A stretch of DNA of 40,259 nt from Actinoplanes regularis (GCF_900188005.1 NZ_FZNR01000039.1:1-40259), one strand, 5' to 3'; positions 7,109 to 14,596 are shown, counted from the stretch's first letter. The notes: generated by a model not told the origin, from the letters alone. Numbers and translations are program-made.

Positions 7109-7525
7109 ATGACCGACACCGTTCTGTTTCGATCCGCGGTTCTCGGCGCCTCGGCCGGCGCCCGCAGCATGACCCCGCTGGCGAGATTGGCGCTGCGCAA
7201 ACGCGGTTGGATCCGGGTCGCCGCCGGCGCGGCCGCGCTCGGTGAGATGGCCTTCGACAAGTCCCGGAAGGCGCCGAACCGGTTGAAGCCGGCGCCGCTG
7301 AGCGGCCGGATCGTGCTCGGTGCGATCGCCGGCGCGGCCTTCGCCCGACGGCGGGGCGCCGGGATGGCCGGGCCGGCGATCGTCGCCGGGCTCACCGCGG
7401 CCGCGGCCAGCTATGCCGGGGCGCGATGGCGGGCCTACGCGGCGGAGAACGACTTCGCGCTCCCCGGCGCGCTCGCCGAGGACGCCGCCGCGATCGCCCT
7501 CGCCTGGGCGTCCTCCCACGACTGA
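7109..7525 (+). CDS. DUF4126 family membrane protein
   Basis: A 138-residue, alanine/glycine-rich protein with weakly hydrophobic segments at about residues 7-20, 35-48, 68-82 and 86-104. The phrases GASAGARSMTPLA near the start and KAPNRL ... PAPLSGRIVLGAIAGA mark DUF4126, small integral membrane proteins of unknown function. The start has no ribosome-binding site but follows a promoter -10 by 10 nt. Its first nine codons resemble those of the methyltransferase gene at 9522 (MTDT.L.RS). Transcription converges on the TPP-enzyme gene. Confidence 0.8.
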   Translation: MTDTVLFRSAVLGASAGARSMTPLARLALRKRGWIRVAAGAAALGEMAFDKSRKAPNRLKPAPLSGRIVLGAIAGAAFARRRGAGMAGPAIVAGLTAAAASYAGARWRAYAAENDFALPGALAEDAAAIALAWASSHD

Positions 7526-7538
7526 CCCGCTGCGGAAG

Positions 7539-7570
7539 CCGCTGAGCTCGACAGATTCACGTCTCAGCGG
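7539..7570. terminator. Inverted repeat between convergent genes, possible terminator
   Basis: CCGCTGAG (7539-7546) and CTCAGCGG (7563-7570) form a perfect 8-bp stem with a 16-nt loop, between the DUF4126 gene and the convergent TPP enzyme. No T-tract follows, as is usual in high-GC actinobacteria; the long loop keeps confidence low. Confidence 0.35.
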
Positions 7571-7632
7571 TACCGCTGTCAGCGGGCGCGACGGCGACGT
7601 CGGGGGCCGGCAGCGAGATGACCGCCGTCTTC

Positions 7633-9396
7633 TCAGCCCTTCAGCTGCTGGATCTTGTCCTTGAACAGGGTGGTGGCGATCGACGCCTTGCGCGGCTGGC
7701 CCTTGAGGAACGCGGCGGCGAACTTCTTCGCCTGCTCGTAGGAGACCTTGCCCGGCAGCGGCGGCTCGTCCGGATCGACCGCGACGTCGAGCAGCGCGGG
7801 ACCAGGATGCGCGAGCGCTTCGTCGAGCGCGGCCGACAGGTCGCCGGGCTTGTCGATCTGGGCGCCGAAGCCGCCGCAGCCGCGCGCCCAGCCGGCGTAG
7901 TCGGGCAGGGGCGCGCCGAACCGCACCCCGTGTTCGGGGTAGCCCAGCACCATCTGCTCCCAGAGGATCTGCCCGAGCGAGTTGTTGTTGTTGATCACCA
8001 CTTTGATCGGCAGGTCGTAGCGCATCGCGGTGTGGAACTCGGCCATCAGCATCGCGAACCCGCCGTCCCCGACGTAGGCGATGACCTGCCGGCCCGGGTA
8101 GGCGTGCTGGATGGCCAGCGCGTACGGCAGGCCCGGCGCCATCGTCGCGAGGGTGCCGGACAGGTAGAACTCACGGTTGCCGCGGATGTGCCAGTGCCGT
8201 GCCGCCCAGGTCGCGATCGTGCCGGAGTCGCAGGTCATGATCGCGTCGTCGCTGGCGGCCAGGTCGAGCTGCTGAGCCAGGTACTGCGGGGCGATCGGGT
8301 CCCGGTCGCCCGACTCGAGGGCCCGCATCGCCTCGTGCCAGGTACGCGTCTTGTCCTGGTACGTACGCAGATGATCGTGGCCCTTCTGCGCCAGCAGCGG
8401 CAGCAGTGCCTCGAGCGTCGCCCGGGCGTCCCCGACCAGCGGCACTTCGGTGGGGATCCGGATGCCGGCCCGGGCCGGTTCGATGTCGATCTGGACGACC
8501 TTGACCTTGCCGGGCTGCGGCAGGAACTTCGTGTACGGGAAGTTCGTACCCACCATCAGCAGCGTGTCGATGTCGTCCATCAGCTCCTCGCTCGGCTTGG
8601 TGCCGAGCAGTCCGAGCCCGCCGGTGACGTACCGGGAGTCGTCCGGGACGACCATCTTGCCCAGCAGCGACTTGACGATCGGCGCGCCGAGCCGGTCCGC
8701 GGCCTGTTCGAGCAGCCCGCCCGCCCCGCGGGCCCCGATCCCGGCCAGGATCGCCACCCGGTTGCCGTCGTTGATCACGTCGGCCGCGGCGCGCAGGTCG
8801 GCGTCGCGTGGCCGCACCGCAGGGGCGAGGTAGACCGGCGCGGTCGACGGCGACCGCACCGGCGCGACCGTCTGGTACGGGTCCTTGCCCGCCGGAGCGA
8901 CCTGGATGTCGTTGGGCACCGTCAGGTGGGCGACCCCGCGCCGCGCGTACGCCGTGCGGATCGCGACATCGACCAGGGTCGGCAGCTGCGCCGGGTTCAT
9001 GACCACCTGGTTGTACTCGGCGACGTCCTCGTACAGCCGGTCCAGGTTGACCTCCTGCTGGTACGCGGTGCCCAGCACCCCGCTCTCCTGCATGCCGGTG
9101 ATCGCCAGCACCGGCACGTGGTCGAGCTTCGCGTCGTACAGCCCGTTGGCCAGATGGATCCCGCCCGGTCCGGAGGTCGCCAGGCACACCCCGATCTTTC
9201 CGGTCGCCTTCGCATGGGCGGTGGCCATGAACGCCGCCGCCTCCTCGTGGTGCACGAGCACGAATCGCACCTTGTCGGCGTGGCGGCGCAGGCCCTCCAT
9301 GATGCCGTTGATCCCGTCGCCCGGGATCCCGAAGACCGTGTCCACGCCCCACTCGGCCAGGCGGTTGATCAGCACTTCCGCAGTAATCTCAGCCAC
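7633..9396 (-). CDS. Thiamine-pyrophosphate-requiring enzyme, pyruvate oxidase/PoxB-like
   Basis: A 587-residue protein with the three domains of the acetolactate synthase/pyruvate oxidase superfamily. The N-terminal TPP-binding domain holds VFGIPGDGINGIMEGL and the catalytic glutamate region HHEEAAAFMA; the central domain has IGARGAG; the C-terminal domain has the TPP/Mg motif YVGDGGFAMLMAEFHTA ... INNNN. This set fits pyruvate:quinone oxidoreductase-like proteins ('thiamine pyrophosphate-requiring protein'), which oxidatively decarboxylate pyruvate; acetolactate synthase is less likely because no valine/leucine genes are nearby. The GTG start at 9396 is chosen over an upstream in-frame codon (9429) because family similarity starts at AEITAEVLINRLAEWG and a GGGTAC -10 ends 10 nt before it; the longer frame would run back through that promoter. 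Confidence 0.88.
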   Translation of the reverse strand: MAEITAEVLINRLAEWGVDTVFGIPGDGINGIMEGLRRHADKVRFVLVHHEEAAAFMATAHAKATGKIGVCLATSGPGGIHLANGLYDAKLDHVPVLAITGMQESGVLGTAYQQEVNLDRLYEDVAEYNQVVMNPAQLPTLVDVAIRTAYARRGVAHLTVPNDIQVAPAGKDPYQTVAPVRSPSTAPVYLAPAVRPRDADLRAAADVINDGNRVAILAGIGARGAGGLLEQAADRLGAPIVKSLLGKMVVPDDSRYVTGGLGLLGTKPSEELMDDIDTLLMVGTNFPYTKFLPQPGKVKVVQIDIEPARAGIRIPTEVPLVGDARATLEALLPLLAQKGHDHLRTYQDKTRTWHEAMRALESGDRDPIAPQYLAQQLDLAASDDAIMTCDSGTIATWAARHWHIRGNREFYLSGTLATMAPGLPYALAIQHAYPGRQVIAYVGDGGFAMLMAEFHTAMRYDLPIKVVINNNNSLGQILWEQMVLGYPEHGVRFGAPLPDYAGWARGCGGFGAQIDKPGDLSAALDEALAHPGPALLDVAVDPDEPPLPGKVSYEQAKKFAAAFLKGQPRKASIATTLFKDKIQQLKG

Positions 9397-9406
9397 AACG
9401 CGCCGT

Positions 9407-9431
9407 GTACCCGCAACGGACGCCGCCAACC
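9407..9431 (-). promoter_or_regulatory. SigB/SigF-like promoter of the TPP enzyme gene
   Basis: Minus strand: GGTT (9428-9431), 15-bp spacer, GGGTAC (9407-9412), the exact canonical -10 for this class, then 10 nt to the GTG start at 9396. Confidence 0.6.
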
Positions 9432-9487
9432 ACGACGTGCCACCCGGAATATCCCGCTCCGGGGCGGCGGCGACACGCCCGGCAGCC

Positions 9488-9512
9488 GTTTGATCGCCGT
9501 CTTCGGGGGGAT
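9488..9512 (+). promoter_or_regulatory. SigB/SigF-like promoter of the methyltransferase gene
   Basis: GTTT (9488-9491), 15-bp spacer, GGGGAT (9507-9512), then 9 nt to the ATG at 9522. Read with a 16-bp spacer the -10 is GGGATC. Divergent from the TPP enzyme promoter. Confidence 0.45.
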
Positions 9513-9521
9513 CCGCGGGTC

Positions 9522-10493
9522 ATGACCGATACCGCCCTGATCCGCTCCGTGCGGGCCGGCGCGGCGCTGGCGGCCCTCGGTCGTGAGCTGATCGACCGCG
9601 GGTACCGGTTCACGACGGTCACCCCGGCGACGCAGGCCCGGGTCAACCGGCGGCCGGGGAACGCCGTCGCCCGGGACCTGCGGGACGTGTTCGGGTGGAG
9701 CCGGCCGTTCCCGCCGGAGGCGATGCCCGGCGAGGTCTTCGACCTCATGCTGGCCGCGGACGCGGCCGAGGCTTGCGGTTCGCTGTGGCGCAGCAGGGTG
9801 CGATTCTCGTCGTACGACGGGGAGCTCTTCGTTCATTCGGCGTTCCCGACGGACGCGAGCGACGCGGTCTTCTTCGGACCGGACACGTATCGGATGGCGG
9901 ATGCCGTCCGCGCGTACCTGCGAAATCGTCGCGAACCGCTCGCCCGGGCGGTCGATGTCGGGTGCGGAACCGCGGCCGGTGCGATCACGATCGCGAAGCG
10001 AGCGCCGCGGGCGCGGGTTCTGGCGGTCGACATCAACGACACCGCGCTGGAGTACGCCCGGGTCAACGTCGGCCTGGCCGGCACCGGGAACGTCAGCGTG
10101 CGGCGCGGTGACCTGCTCGACGACGTCGACGGCGGCTTCGACCTGATCGCCGCGAACCCACCGTTCATGATCGATCCGGCGGGGCGGACGTACCGCGACG
10201 GTGGCGGCCCGGACGGCAACGACCTGTCGCTGCGGATCATCGACGCCGCCGCGGGACGTCTCACGCCCGGCGGAGCACTGGTGCTGTTCAGCGGCACCGG
10301 CATCGTCGACGGCCACGATCCGCTACGGGCGGCCGCCGCCGAGCGGCTCGCCGGGACGGACCTGCGCTGGATGTACCGGGAGGTGGATCCGGACGTGTAC
10401 GGCGAGGAGCTGGACGGCTCCGCCTACGCCCGGGCCGAGCGGATCGCGGTGGTGCTGCTGACCGCGACCCGGCCTGGCTCAGTCGCGCAGTGA
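9522..10493 (+). CDS. SAM-dependent methyltransferase (NPPF type)
   Basis: A 323-residue protein. Residues about 1-130 form a helical N-terminal domain. Residues about 140-310 form a class I methyltransferase fold, with motif I VDVGCGTAAGA, motif II VLAVDIND, and the NPPF catalytic motif typical of enzymes that methylate an amide or exocyclic amino nitrogen (HemK, RsmC and related small-domain MTases). The target (glutamine side chain, rRNA or DNA base) cannot be told. The ATG at 9522 lies 9 nt after a -10 element and lacks a ribosome-binding site. The 3' end overlaps the convergent redox-enzyme gene by 15 nt. Confidence 0.85.
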   Translation: MTDTALIRSVRAGAALAALGRELIDRGYRFTTVTPATQARVNRRPGNAVARDLRDVFGWSRPFPPEAMPGEVFDLMLAADAAEACGSLWRSRVRFSSYDGELFVHSAFPTDASDAVFFGPDTYRMADAVRAYLRNRREPLARAVDVGCGTAAGAITIAKRAPRARVLAVDINDTALEYARVNVGLAGTGNVSVRRGDLLDDVDGGFDLIAANPPFMIDPAGRTYRDGGGPDGNDLSLRIIDAAAGRLTPGGALVLFSGTGIVDGHDPLRAAAAERLAGTDLRWMYREVDPDVYGEELDGSAYARAERIAVVLLTATRPGSVAQ

Positions 10494-11438
10494 CGACCGC
10501 CCCGACGCCCAGGCGTCCAGGACGTCCTGGGCCCAGCGGTTGTCGACGGCCAGCGCGCACCGGGCACCCCAGAGCACCTGGCCGGCCAGATCCGGTTCGG
10601 TACGGGCGAACGTCCCGCACAGGTCGTTGGCCGCGATCTGCTCGTGCACCGAGTCGGCCTCGACGTGCTCGTCGTAGAACGCCGTCGCGGCCGCGTCACC
10701 GCCGAGGCGGCGCAGGCCGGTCCCGTACGCCCGGTTCGGCAGTGACGAGGTCATCTCGTAGGCGGCCAGGTGGCCCAGGAGCGCGCCGCGGCGGGCGCGG
10801 TGCAGGCCGAGGAACGACATCAGGTTGTTGACGGCGAGGGTCGTGGCGGGCACCCGGTCGACGTACGCGCCGTAGGTCAGGTCCAGGCCGAACCAGGTCA
10901 TCGTCTGCTTGTACAGCTCCTGGTGCATCCGCCCGGTGACGCCCGCGCCGTACTCGTCGAGCTGGATCTCGATCAGGGCGGCCTTGGCCCGGCCGGCCAG
11001 CCGGGGGATCGCCCAGGTGTGCGGGTCGGCCTCACGCAACTGATAGATCGAGCGGTGGACGGCGAACTCCCGGAACTGCTCATGGGTGGCCCGCGCGCGC
11101 AGGTAGCCGGAGAGCCGCGGCCCGTCGTCGGCGGCCACGATCGCCGCGAGTCCGGCCGGCACGGAGTCCGGATCGGCCGGCTGCGGCACGCCGGTCAGAT
11201 CACCCAGGTGTGCCTCGAAGCGTTGTTCGAGGTCGCTGCGCAGCCGCAGCAGCCGAGGGTGCCACTCCCACTCGTCGGCGACACCGTCCCAGCCCCGGTA
11301 GGAGAGTTCGTAACAGATGAAGAGCGACAGCTGGAAGTCCTCGACGTCGCCGGGTTCGGCGGTCAGGTCACCGGAGCCGCCGCTGAGAGTGTCGATCAGG
11401 GCGCTGGAGAGGGATCCGCGTGGTGACGGCAGCTTCAT
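10479..11438 (-). CDS. Iron-containing redox enzyme (heme-oxygenase-like fold)
   Basis: A 319-residue protein of the 'iron-containing redox enzyme' family (haem-oxygenase-like, HDO-type). Visible features are LSLFICYELSYRG near residues 30-45, a central helix IEIQLDEYGAG, and the C-terminal YDEHVEADSVHE, all rich in Glu/His positions able to ligate a non-haem di-iron or iron cofactor. Enzymes with this fold oxidatively cleave or decarboxylate small substrates; this one's substrate is unknown. The ATG at 11438 lies 10 nt after a GGGCAT -10 without a ribosome-binding site. It is divergent from a CDGSH iron-sulfur protein gene 51 nt away, with which it shares an interlocked promoter, suggesting a shared iron-related role. 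Confidence 0.85.
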   Translation of the reverse strand: MKLPSPRGSLSSALIDTLSGGSGDLTAEPGDVEDFQLSLFICYELSYRGWDGVADEWEWHPRLLRLRSDLEQRFEAHLGDLTGVPQPADPDSVPAGLAAIVAADDGPRLSGYLRARATHEQFREFAVHRSIYQLREADPHTWAIPRLAGRAKAALIEIQLDEYGAGVTGRMHQELYKQTMTWFGLDLTYGAYVDRVPATTLAVNNLMSFLGLHRARRGALLGHLAAYEMTSSLPNRAYGTGLRRLGGDAAATAFYDEHVEADSVHEQIAANDLCGTFARTEPDLAGQVLWGARCALAVDNRWAQDVLDAWASGRSSLRD

Positions 11439-11448
11439 GGGCGGGCGG

Positions 11449-11473
11449 ATGCCCGTTTGGCTCGCCGTGAAAC
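11449..11473 (-). promoter_or_regulatory. SigB/SigF-like promoter of the iron redox enzyme gene (interlocked)
   Basis: Minus strand: GTTT (11470-11473), 15-bp spacer, GGGCAT (11449-11454), then 10 nt to the ATG at 11438. Its -35 lies inside the spacer of the opposing promoter, and vice versa. Confidence 0.6.
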
Positions 11474-11479
11474 GGAAAT
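11455..11479 (+). promoter_or_regulatory. SigB/SigF-like promoter of the CDGSH gene (interlocked)
   Basis: Plus strand: GTTT (11455-11458), 15-bp spacer, GGAAAT (11474-11479), then 10 nt to the ATG at 11490. GTTT and AAAC bracket an 11-bp core, so the -35 elements of the two divergent promoters form an inverted repeat. The -10 is weaker than its partner (GGA instead of GGG). Confidence 0.5.
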
Positions 11480-11489
11480 CCAGGCGGCC

Positions 11490-11726
11490 ATGACGTCGAC
11501 CATCACGCCGTACGAGGACGGCCCGCTGATCGTGCGCGGTGACTTCGAGCTGCGTACCCCGGAGGGTGAACCGATCGACGCGGCGCGCGGCACCATCGCC
11601 CTCTGCCGCTGCGGCAGATCCGCCGACAAGCCGTTCTGCGACGGTACGCACAAGACGTTCCACTTCAAGGCCGGCACCGGACGCGAACACCCGTCCCCGC
11701 GGCCCGGCGGCCCGGACGATGCCTGA
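11490..11726 (+). CDS. CDGSH iron-sulfur domain protein
   Basis: A 78-residue protein with one CDGSH-type zinc-finger motif, CRCGRSADKPFCDGTH, giving the three cysteines and one histidine that hold a [2Fe-2S] cluster. Such proteins (mitoNEET-like in bacteria) carry or store redox-active clusters. The start MTSTITPYEDGP is chosen because family similarity (YEDGPLIVRG) begins there and a promoter -10 ends 10 nt upstream; an upstream in-frame TTG at 11457 lies within that promoter. It is divergent from the iron-containing redox enzyme, a plausible electron-transfer partner (inference). Confidence 0.9.
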   Translation: MTSTITPYEDGPLIVRGDFELRTPEGEPIDAARGTIALCRCGRSADKPFCDGTHKTFHFKAGTGREHPSPRPGGPDDA

Positions 11727-11833
11727 CCGGTCGTCACGGTCTCGCGTGTGCCTGCGCGTTGCCCAGCCACTCGCCGAGTCGGCACCGGGCTCGGGTACTC
11801 GTGAGGGGAGCTATCGCGAGCGACAATGGGGGA

Positions 11834-12556
11834 GTGTCTACTGTTCGATGCGACATCGAACCGGTGGGGACACGTCTGCTGGTTCGCGTCCAGGGTGAGT
11901 TGTCGGTGGCGTCAGCTCCCACCGTCCGTACCGCCCTGCTCAAATGCCTGATGGAGCAGTCGGACGCGGTCGTTGTGGATCTTTCCGGGGCGATCGTGAC
12001 CGAACCCGCCGCGCTGTCGGTGTTCCTGGCGGCCGCACGCCAGGCCGCGGTGTGGCCGGGGACGCCGTTGCTGCTCGCCGCGCCCGATCCGGCGCTCGCG
12101 CGGCTGCTCAGCAGCGGGTACGGCCGGCTGACCCTGCACACCTCGGTGCGGGAGGCGCTGGACGTGGAGCCGTGGCAGCGGGCGCTGACCATCGCCGACA
12201 CCCTGCTGCCCGTCTCCGGGGCCGCCCGGCATGCCCGCGGACTGGTCACCGAGGGATGCGTGCGGTGGGAGCTGCCGCACCTGATCGGCCCGGCCAGTGT
12301 CGTGGTGGGTGAGCTGGTCACCAACGCGGCCGTGCATGCCCAGACGATGATCGATCTGCGGTTGTCCCTGGGCCGCCGCCATCTGATCGTGGCGGTCCGG
12401 GACGGTGGTGACGCCCTGCCGGTGCTGCCGCCACCGGCCTCGGCGGACCCGGCTGACCCGCGCGGGTTACTGCTGGTGGACAGTCTGGCTCACCGGTGGG
12501 GAACGTTGCCGGCGTACGGCGGCAAGGTCGTCTGGGCGACGCTGTCCCGCTCGTGA
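11834..12556 (+). CDS. STAS domain-HATPase (RsbW-like) fusion, putative sigma-factor regulator
   Basis: A 240-residue fusion. Residues about 1-105 form a STAS (anti-sigma-factor-antagonist) domain (LLVRVQGELSVASAP, AVVVDLSGA). Residues about 115-240 form a HATPase_c_2 domain of anti-sigma kinase type: N box VVGELVTNAAVHA, then RDGG, and the G box GLLLVDSLAHRWG. This joins, in one chain, two functions usually split between RsbV and RsbW. Where RsbV-type domains carry the phospho-accepting serine (DSSG), this one reads TEPAAL, so the classic phospho-switch is missing. The GTG start at 11834 directly follows GGGGGA; GTG 11801 is an alternative. A GGGTAC element at 11793-11798 lacks a good -35. 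It may control the sigma factor at the left edge (inference). Confidence 0.78.
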   Translation: MSTVRCDIEPVGTRLLVRVQGELSVASAPTVRTALLKCLMEQSDAVVVDLSGAIVTEPAALSVFLAAARQAAVWPGTPLLLAAPDPALARLLSSGYGRLTLHTSVREALDVEPWQRALTIADTLLPVSGAARHARGLVTEGCVRWELPHLIGPASVVVGELVTNAAVHAQTMIDLRLSLGRRHLIVAVRDGGDALPVLPPPASADPADPRGLLLVDSLAHRWGTLPAYGGKVVWATLSRS

Positions 12557-12617
12557 TCGAGAGTCTGGTGCGGGGGAGATCCCGGCCTGGTCGCCGCCTT
12601 GTCATCGTCCTCGAGGA

Positions 12618-14462
12618 TCAGGACAGGTTCGCCGCGTCCGGGCTCGAGCGGGTGCGGTGTTCCGGCGTCGGCTCCGGCGGGGGAGACGACGACATGGGCA
12701 ACAGGATCCGGAAGGTCGTGCCGACGTCGAGCGTGGAGTCCACGGTGATGGTGCCGCCGGCGTCGCCGACGATGCCGTAGACGGTGGCGAGGCCGAGGCC
12801 GGTGCCCTTGTCGGCCGCTTTGGTGGTGAAGAACGGCTCGAAGAGGCGGTCCTTGACCTCCGCGTTCATGCCGGTGCCGTTGTCACTGACTGTCAGTTGG
12901 GCGTAGTGCCCCGCCGGCAGGCTCTGGTCCGGGTCGCCGGAGATCTCGACCGTACCGGTCGCGATCTCCACGGCTCCGCCGCCGGGCATCGCGTCACGGG
13001 CGTTGATGACGAGGTTGAGCAGGATCTGGTCGAGTCGGCTGCGGTTGGCTCGTACCGGCAGGGCCTCGGAACCGGGGTGGCAGTTCAGGGTGATGTCGCT
13101 GCCGATGGTCCGGCTCAGCAGGTCGGTGGCGTCGGTGACGACCGTGTTGAGGTCGACGGTCTCGACCTGGGTCGGCTCCCGCTTCGCGAACAGCAGAAGC
13201 TGGCTAGTCAGTTCCTGGGCCTGGTGGGCGGCGTTGCGGATCCGGGTCAGGTCGTCCGCCGCCTCGTCGCCGGTGTCGTCGGCGACGAACTCGGCACAGT
13301 TCAGGATGATGCCGAGCAGGTTGTTGAAGTCGTGTGCCACGCCGCTGGCGAGTTGACCGAGGCTCTCCAGCCGGGCGGCCCGCGCCGCACGATCGTCGGC
13401 GATCTTCTGTTCGGCCTCGCGTTGTTTGCGGGCGGTTACGTCGCGCTCGGTGGCGGCGCCGCCGATGAGCTTGCCGTCGTCGTCGTACAGCGGCCAGACG
13501 ACGGTCGACACGAAGATCTCGCTGCCGTCCTTGCGCCGCCGTGGCGTCTCGTCGAACTGGAACTGGTGGCCCTCGGCAAGACCTCTGAGCACTCGGGCGT
13601 GCCGGGCTTCGCTGTCGGGTTGCAGCAGCATCGCCACGGGACGGCCGATCGCCTCGGCGGCGGTGTAGCCGTAGACGCGCTCGGCGCCACTGGTCCAGGT
13701 CGTGATGGTTCCGTCGAGGGCGAGCGCGAGCGTGGCGTCGGCGGACTGTTCGACGACCGCGGCCAGGATCTCCTTGTTCCGAGCGGCGTTCGCAACCCGG
13801 CGGGTCGTCAGCCAGGCCAGCATCACAGCGCTCATCAGGCATATGACACCGACTACGACCAGCAGCTGCAGCCCCCTGGTGTTCGTGGTGCGTGCCGTGG
13901 CGGTGTCCGCGGCGGAATCGGCCTCCGCCTGTGCGGCGAGCTGATCGACGGCGGCGGCGGCCTGGTCGAACCAGTAGAGGGCCGCACCGATGACCAGGTC
14001 GTTGGCGGCCGCGACCGAGGCGGGCGTGCCGGTCCGGTATCCGGACACGATCTGCGCGTCGATGTCCATGAAGCGGTTGAAGGCGTTCTCGGCGGTGGCC
14101 AGCTGCTGCCGCTCCACCGGGGTGAGGTCGTGTGCGCCGATCCGAACGAGATCCTCTTGGAAGGCCGCCGCCGAGGACAGGAACTTCGCGCGCAGACCGC
14201 TGGAGTCGTCGGTGGCGTTCGGTACGCCGCGGACCGTGTTGAACGCGTACCCGGTCTGCCAGCCGTTGGAGTCGGCGGCGTGAAACTTGGCGGTCAGCGC
14301 GTCACGTCGCAGGGCCGAGGACGCGACCGCCCGTTGGTCCGCGTGCCTCTGTATGACGGTGGTCGCGACGGCAACGCCGATCATGATGATCAACAGCAGC
14401 GCCATCGCGCCGAAGGCGTAGCTGAGTCGCGCGCCGATACGTATTCGACGCAGCATCTGCAT
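12618..14462 (-). CDS. Membrane sensor histidine kinase with PAS domain
   Basis: A 614-residue kinase. It has one membrane helix (about residues 16-38), an extracellular four-helix-bundle sensor (about 40-185), a second helix (about 195-215), and a PAS domain with PAC (about 228-350; TTWTSGAERVYGYTAAEAIG). A HisKA domain follows with H377 in GVAHDFNN, then a HATPase domain with NLVINARDAMPGG, DNGTGM and GTGLGLATVYGI. The AHDFNN H-box is typical of PAS-linked kinases that act on separate response regulators. The start at 14462 is preferred because AGGGGTG lies 5-7 nt upstream; an in-frame ATG at 14492 has none. No response regulator gene is adjacent, so its partner must lie elsewhere. Confidence 0.87.
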   Translation of the reverse strand: MQMLRRIRIGARLSYAFGAMALLLIIMIGVAVATTVIQRHADQRAVASSALRRDALTAKFHAADSNGWQTGYAFNTVRGVPNATDDSSGLRAKFLSSAAAFQEDLVRIGAHDLTPVERQQLATAENAFNRFMDIDAQIVSGYRTGTPASVAAANDLVIGAALYWFDQAAAAVDQLAAQAEADSAADTATARTTNTRGLQLLVVVGVICLMSAVMLAWLTTRRVANAARNKEILAAVVEQSADATLALALDGTITTWTSGAERVYGYTAAEAIGRPVAMLLQPDSEARHARVLRGLAEGHQFQFDETPRRRKDGSEIFVSTVVWPLYDDDGKLIGGAATERDVTARKQREAEQKIADDRAARAARLESLGQLASGVAHDFNNLLGIILNCAEFVADDTGDEAADDLTRIRNAAHQAQELTSQLLLFAKREPTQVETVDLNTVVTDATDLLSRTIGSDITLNCHPGSEALPVRANRSRLDQILLNLVINARDAMPGGGAVEIATGTVEISGDPDQSLPAGHYAQLTVSDNGTGMNAEVKDRLFEPFFTTKAADKGTGLGLATVYGIVGDAGGTITVDSTLDVGTTFRILLPMSSSPPPEPTPEHRTRSSPDAANLS

Positions 14463-14549
14463 GGCCACACCCCTGAAGGAAGTGTCACGCATCAGATCGG
14501 GTCACGGAGCGCTTTACGGATATCTTGCGGCGCGCCTGGCGGTAACGCC

Positions 14550-14586
14550 GTGATGCCCCAGCCGCTTCCCGCGGCCGGGGCATCAC
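14550..14586 (-). terminator. Strong hairpin terminator after the CAP gene
   Basis: GTGATGCCCC and GGGGCATCAC form a perfect 10-bp stem, extended inward by GCCGC/GCGGC after one mismatch, with a TTCCC loop. It begins 11 nt after the CAP gene stop on the minus strand and shields the downstream kinase gene. Confidence 0.75.
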
Positions 14587-14596
14587 TTCACCAGGT

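Noticed and set aside
2983..7395. A 1470-codon open frame on the minus strand
   Set aside because: It lies opposite the molybdopterin enzyme, its partner and the alcohol dehydrogenase, all with clear family motifs; high GC leaves antisense frames open. Composition is Arg/Gly/Val-rich with no domain.
7618..9525. A 635-codon plus-strand frame
   Set aside because: Antisense shadow of the TPP-dependent enzyme; no motifs or ribosome-binding site.
11793..11798. GGGTAC upstream of the STAS-HATPase gene as an eleventh SigB-like promoter
   Set aside because: A perfect -10, but the only G-N-N-T nearby (GAGT at 11776-11779) leaves a 13-bp spacer, outside the range of the others. Kept as a possibility only.
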